Source of the DNA: Afipia sp. | GTDB taxonomy: Bacteria; Pseudomonadota; Alphaproteobacteria; Rhizobiales; Xanthobacteraceae | Direction of reading: 5' to 3' | Length of the DNA: 64,000 nucleotides | NCBI GenBank assembly: GCA_024707075.1 | Contig: JANQAK010000003.1 | Span: forward strand, 1,674,001-1,738,000 | Shown here: positions 59,995 through 64,000 of the stretch, piece after piece | Numbering within the stretch: position 1 is the first letter of the stretch | How the letters are laid out: each line of letters opens with the position of its first letter | The notes under the pieces: model-generated | Databases searched by the model: none | What the model was told of the DNA's origin: nothing | The model's input: only the letters and a program-made list of their open reading frames with translations | Translations under genes and position numbers: made by a program

Positions 59995-60024
59995 GCGCGT
60001 CCGACTCGGTCTCGGCGCAGGCGA

Positions 60025-60051
60025 AAAGCCCCGCCGCGCGGACGGGGCTTT
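60025..60051. terminator. Bidirectional terminator between the SbmA-like and DUF1236 genes
   Basis: AAAGCCCCG-N9-CGGGGCTTT, followed by TTTTC on the minus strand. It lies between two convergent stop codons. Confidence 0.8.
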
Positions 60052-60082
60052 CCTGATGGTTCAGTAAAGCGAACGCGTCCGC

Positions 60083-60469
60083 TTACTCGATCACACGAAT
60101 GACGCGACGGGTGCGCGGCTCGACGATCACGCGCCGGTCGTTCACGACCGCGTAGCGATACTCGGTATGCGACGGCACCGGACGCAGTTCGACGTACTCC
60201 GGCAGCGGCTCGCCGACCACCACGCGCTCCTTCACAACCACAGACGGCCCCGGCAGACCGGTGACCGACGAGATCACCGCCGCCGGAATATCGATAGCGG
60301 TGCCGACCGCGGCGCCCACCGTTCCGCCGACGGCGCCACCGACCGGACCGCCAATGGCATGACCCGTGGCCGCGCCGTCGCGCGCGCCCTCAACCGTGGC
60401 ACTCTGGGCGAAAGCGAAACCCGGCGTCAGCGCAATCGCCGCGGCCGCCATTGCCATGCGAATCTTCAT
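60083..60469 (-). CDS. DUF1236 domain-containing protein, secreted
   Basis: A 128-residue protein with a signal peptide (MAMAAAAIALTPGFAFA). After a glycine-rich, glycine-zipper-like stretch (GAATGHAIGGPVGGAVGGTVGAAVG) comes the DUF1236 unit: PLPEYVELRPVP and RYAVVNDRRVIVEPRTRRVIRVIE at the C-terminus. The family is common in Bradyrhizobium and relatives; function unknown. ATG 60469 has GGAGG 7 nt upstream; the track's longer form is rejected. Confidence 0.9.
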   Translation of the reverse strand: MKIRMAMAAAAIALTPGFAFAQSATVEGARDGAATGHAIGGPVGGAVGGTVGAAVGTAIDIPAAVISSVTGLPGPSVVVKERVVVGEPLPEYVELRPVPSHTEYRYAVVNDRRVIVEPRTRRVIRVIE

Positions 60470-60575
60470 GTCAACCTCCATCGTTGAGAGGGTGACCAAC
60501 GGCTCATGACAACGAGCGTTCCAAACATCGGGCGCGGAAACCCTACGAATTTTGTACAGGAATTCGGAACCAGAC

Positions 60576-62630
60576 TCAGTTTTTCTGAATCCAGAATTGA
60601 TACATCTGCGCGAAGGTCGCGGGGTTTTCAGCCTCGAACACTGCCCAGTTTGCGAGATCGGTCGCGGCCCTGTCGTCCGGAAACCGGCGCAGATAGCTGG
60701 TCCGCGCTGGCGTCTCAAATCCGAGAAACTTAAATCCGCTTTCCCCAAGGAACGCCGCGATCTGCGGAATGGTGAACTGGTGTTCCTGCACATGGAACAG
60801 CAGGTCGCGGCATTCGCTCATGCTGAAGAAATCGCTGAACTGCGTGATGTTGTGCAGCGGATCGCCGGACGGCCGGGCCACAATGTCCGCGCGCAGATGC
60901 CGGACGTCCTCGATTGAATAGTCCCGCCCCTGCTGCGCGAGATACGCGCGCGCCGTATTGATGTCCCGGCGCGCGGTCGCACTGTACAGCCCGATATGCA
61001 TCAGCCCGCCGGGGCGCACGAGGCCGGCCAGCCTGCGCCAGCCATCGAGCGGATTCTTGAGGTGATGCAGCACGCCGCTGGAATCGATGATGTCGAATGT
61101 CCGCTCATTGCCCAGCGCCAGAATGTCGGCCTGCGCATAGCGCAGGTTCGACAGCCCGAGTTCTATCGTCTTGCGGATCGCATAGCTGAGGCTGCTCAGG
61201 CTGAGATCGATCGCGAGCACATTGGCGGGCCTGAATTGCAGCGCGCGCTGGATCGCATGCATCCCGGTGCCGCAGCCCGCGATCAGAACCTCGGGCGCAT
61301 TGCCGCCGATCGCCTTGTAGGGGACGCCCGGAAACCGCATCCGGATGTAGTGATCGACCGGCAGAGGTTCGCTTTCAGCGAACAGTTTACTCCAGCGCGG
61401 ATACGGATTTTCCTCGTATTGCTGCCGGACCTTTTCGGAAACGTCGTCCTCGATCGCGGTCAGCCGCTCGATGGTGGGGCGGATCGCCTGCTCATAGCGG
61501 TGATTCACGATCTGCTGCGTGATGAGCGCGCGCAACGGTTCCGGTCCATCGAGCGACGCCAGACGCTCCGCGCCCGCAAGCGTGTGCAGCGACAGGTAGC
61601 CTGCCAGCGCCGCGACCTGAATCGGCGCGGCCGCTTCGCCCCGCGCCAATGAGGCATCCACGGCATCGCGAAGTTTCAGAGCCTGTACGTTCTCCTGATC
61701 GGAAACATCGAAGACATATTCGTTGAGGAAGCCCTGCTGTCCGATGGCGGAGGCCAGCGGCAGCCATGCGTCCGTCGTCTCGATCGCACCGGCATCGACC
61801 TCGTCCAGCAATGCACGCCGCACCGCCGTCAACACCCGCTCCACGTCAACTGTCGTGACCGGTGACGTAGCGAGCAGCGCATCCAGCAAGCGGTCGTCGG
61901 CGAGTGCGGCCAGATCGCCGGCGCTGAACAGCTCGTTCAATCGCATTGCGCCGCCTTGCGCGATGCGCACAACACAGCGCGCCATCGACGGACGGCGCAG
62001 CAGGATCGCACCCGCGGCGGCGGACAAGTCGCGCGGCCGGCACCACGGCTCGGTCAGGGCGCGTACCAGCAGCGCAATGAAATCCTGATCGATCTGGATC
62101 GTCGCAGGGTCCAGCGACCGCACCGCCATCACGAAGGTCGATTTCAGGCTGGCACTGTCCTCCCGACGCAATCCCCTGATCGCAACGGTCAATGCTTCGG
62201 CGGGACGTCCGTGCAGCAGCAGGAGTGCCGCGAGATTGTTATGTGCGCCGGGAAAGTCCGGCGCGAGTTCCAGCACCTTGCGGTTGTGAACGATCGCGTC
62301 GTCGTCACGGCCGCAATCGGACAGCACCCGCGCCAGATTGTAATGCGGCTCCGGATTGCGCTTGTCGGCGGCAATGGCTTTTCTGAGCAGATCGATGCCA
62401 GCGTCGCTGTGGCCCGATTGATGCGCGAGCAGGCCGAGATAGCCAAGCGCCCCGCCGTGGCGCGGATTGGCGGCGAGCACTTCGCGATAGCCGGCTTCCG
62501 CCTCACGCAACCGCCCGCCCTGATGATGGCCGATCGCCTGCCGGAACAGCGTCTCGACGAGAAAGTCCGAAGAGCGCGAGACCGTATCCTTGCCGGTCTT
62601 TCCTTCAGCCCGGCGTTGTTTTCTGTTCAC
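60576..62630 (-). CDS. TPR repeat protein with C-terminal class I methyltransferase domain
   Basis: A 684-residue fusion. The N-terminus MNRKQRRAEGK is a common start of rhizobial TPR glycosyl/methyltransferases. TPR units span about 30-180 (AGYREVLAANPRHGGALGYLG; AIAADKRNPEPHYNLARVL; KVLELAPDFPGAHNNLAALLL). A helical linker follows. From about 430 a SAM-dependent methyltransferase appears: VLIAGCGTGMHAIQRAL, VLAIDLSLSSLSYA and DIIDSSGVLHHLKNPLDGW. The substrate is unknown. Monocistronic, divergent from nothing in the window. Confidence 0.87.
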   Translation of the reverse strand: MNRKQRRAEGKTGKDTVSRSSDFLVETLFRQAIGHHQGGRLREAEAGYREVLAANPRHGGALGYLGLLAHQSGHSDAGIDLLRKAIAADKRNPEPHYNLARVLSDCGRDDDAIVHNRKVLELAPDFPGAHNNLAALLLLHGRPAEALTVAIRGLRREDSASLKSTFVMAVRSLDPATIQIDQDFIALLVRALTEPWCRPRDLSAAAGAILLRRPSMARCVVRIAQGGAMRLNELFSAGDLAALADDRLLDALLATSPVTTVDVERVLTAVRRALLDEVDAGAIETTDAWLPLASAIGQQGFLNEYVFDVSDQENVQALKLRDAVDASLARGEAAAPIQVAALAGYLSLHTLAGAERLASLDGPEPLRALITQQIVNHRYEQAIRPTIERLTAIEDDVSEKVRQQYEENPYPRWSKLFAESEPLPVDHYIRMRFPGVPYKAIGGNAPEVLIAGCGTGMHAIQRALQFRPANVLAIDLSLSSLSYAIRKTIELGLSNLRYAQADILALGNERTFDIIDSSGVLHHLKNPLDGWRRLAGLVRPGGLMHIGLYSATARRDINTARAYLAQQGRDYSIEDVRHLRADIVARPSGDPLHNITQFSDFFSMSECRDLLFHVQEHQFTIPQIAAFLGESGFKFLGFETPARTSYLRRFPDDRAATDLANWAVFEAENPATFAQMYQFWIQKN

Positions 62631-62742
62631 GATCTCAACCTGAAGAAGTTTCCCGGATCAGCCGCGGCGAAGCTACGTCATCGCTTTGATGCGATCCAGA
62701 TGGCGCATTCCAGGAATGTTTACAGCAGTGAGGATATTCGCG

Positions 62743-64000
62743 CTACCAGCGCCCGAACAGGCCGCCGAACCCGAAGCCCGGTGAGCCGCCGACATTCGCC
62801 GGAGGCCGTGGGAATCCGTCGCGGCCCACGGTCTGCTGACGCGGACGGATAGCGAAGCCCGGCGGAACGCGGCTGGTATCCTGCGCGATATATCCCTCCG
62901 GCGGTTGAGCAGGCCTTCTGGGTTTAGGTTTCGGCGCAGCGACAGTCCCGTCAGGCGAGACAACGGCAACTGCGGGATCGCTCGGCGGCGCGCTGAGCGC
63001 GCCCACTTCGCGGCGCGGCCATGAAAAATCGTCCGCGCGCCCGGCGGGCGGCGCAAGCGGCTCGCCCTTCACCAGCGTGCGCGCCGCAAGCGCATCCACC
63101 GACGCGGGCCGTGTGCCGACACCGCCGAGCAGTTCGTCGGTGCCGACCGATGACGCCACCAGCGGAATCACCGGGCCCATCAGCGGGCGCGGACCGGCTT
63201 CGCCCGGACGGATGTTGGAATCCGGCGAGAAGGATCTGCTCGGCAGCGCGATGGGGCCAGAGCGCGTCGCCAGCACACGGCGGATCTCCTGTTCGGTGTA
63301 ATGCGCGAGCTTGCGCGCGCCGGCCTTGGTGAAATAGACTCCGTCGTTGGAGCGCAGGCGGCGCTGTCTGGCCTTCGAAGTCAGGACCTTGCTGCGCGAA
63401 GCGCCCGGCCTCATCCACGAAGCCATCCCAGACGTCGACATAGGTGATGCCGGTCTTGCCGGCGACGTCGCGATAAAGCGCGTCGAGGAACAGCATGTCC
63501 GAGGTGGCCTTGGGGCCGCGTACCGCGGGCAGACCGACCCACAGCACCGGCACGCCCCTGGACTTCAGGACCGCGACCATCTCCTCGATCTTCTTGGTGT
63601 AGAGTTCGACCCACCGTTCCTCGCGAAAATCATAACTGCCGCTCGCCGAGCGCGCCTTCTCCGGTGCCATGATCTGCGGCGTGTCATCGTCATCATCGGG
63701 CGCGACATCGGTCTCCGCCGGCTTGTTGTCCGCGGTCTTGTTGTCTGCTCCGGCTTCAGCAGGCTTATCGCCGGGCTTCGCGGCATCAGCCTCGTTCGGC
63801 CTGGCGCCCTTCTTCGCGCCCTTCGTCCTGTCGCCGGGCTTTTCGCCCGGCTTGGCATCGGCCTTCTTCTCGACCGCGGGTTCGCGGATCGGAATGCGGT
63901 CGTTCAGACCGAGCATCACGACGATGACATCCGGCTTCTCGGTGGCGAGAATGCCCTTCGCCGCGGCGACCCAGTCGGAGGGTTCGCCCTTGGGCTGATA
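62743..64000 (-). CDS. DUF459/SGNH-hydrolase family protein (5' end beyond window; frame interrupted by a 1-nt insertion)
   Basis: The reading frame is open through the end of the window, so the N-terminus is missing. The visible part carries VIVVMLGLNDRIPIRE, a Lys/Ala/Pro-rich charged insert (about 70 residues), WVELYTKKIEEMVAVLKSRGVPVLWVGLPA, and TYVDVWDGFVDEAGRFAQQGPDFEGQ. After GPDFEGQ the frame changes (63364-63367, four bases where three are expected) and continues RRLRSNDGVYFTKAGARKLAHY with the catalytic Asp-x-x-His-like region, then a Pro-rich tail ending FGGLFGRW. Related proteins are periplasmic with an SGNH fold. Confidence 0.82.

Overview
The window is a GC-rich chromosomal segment (roughly 60-65% G+C by eye) of an alphaproteobacterium of the Bradyrhizobium/Rhodopseudomonas/Afipia/Nitrobacter group (Nitrobacteraceae). 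This rests on gene order (rplY-pth-ychF; ubiK/lgt/midA/pgeF; HAD hydrolase-ribF-ileS-lspA-M16 pair; gltB-gltD), on a ROSE-type RNA thermometer before an hsp20 gene, on TctC/Bug and DUF1236 families, and on several families of long palindromic intergenic repeats. The content is almost entirely core chromosome. I see no tRNA or rRNA gene, transposase, phage gene, CRISPR array or obvious genomic island.

Layout. 0-3 kb: two MaoC-fold proteins, a DUF4282 membrane protein, and an autoregulated ArsR-SRPBCC-small membrane protein operon. 3-5.7 kb: the translation-linked genes ychF, pth and rplY on the minus strand, with two mirror-image hairpins between rplY and pth. 5.9-9.7 kb: a COG0523 metal-chaperone GTPase behind a perfect Zur-like palindrome, an HD-GYP protein and a Bug solute receptor. 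9.9-17 kb: ubiK, lgt, midA, pgeF, a lipoprotein, prs (possible ATT start), a YbjN protein and proC. 17-21 kb: a two-component system with a MarR regulator, divergent from ilvE. 21-26 kb: pgsA-moaD-moaE-prmB, tightly coupled, and uvrC. 26-31 kb: an outer-membrane barrel with a CtrA-like box, a cold-shock protein, rlmJ, RNase T2 and small secreted proteins, then a 1.1-kb gene-free repeat island. 31-34 kb: an FlK-like thioesterase, a tautomerase, a DUF2000 protein and hisS, which carries an AT-rich internal patch. 34-45 kb: a 35-residue membrane peptide, an omega-transaminase, a degenerate EAL protein, a HAD hydrolase, a CheY-like regulator, ribF, ileS and lspA. 45-51 kb: a secreted protein, an M16 peptidase pair, a lysophospholipase-like hydrolase and hsp20 with an RpoH-type promoter and ROSE element. 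51-58 kb: gltB-gltD. 58-64 kb: YnfA, an SbmA/BacA-type membrane domain, a DUF1236 protein, a TPR-methyltransferase and a DUF459/SGNH protein that runs off the window.

Eight genes (ychF, the OmpR-type regulator, marR, prmB, the EAL gene, lspA, gltB, the DUF459 gene) each carry an apparent single-base frameshift, most next to a short G/C run. Several are essential or highly conserved, so I read most of these as sequencing or assembly errors and annotate the full spans as CDS.

No gene cluster here looks like a wholly new system. The items most worth a second look are the paired hairpins at rplY-pth, the structured repeat island at 30-31 kb, the mosaic patch in hisS, the possible ATT start of prs, and the regulatory sites (Zur, CtrA, MarR and ArsR operators, ROSE).
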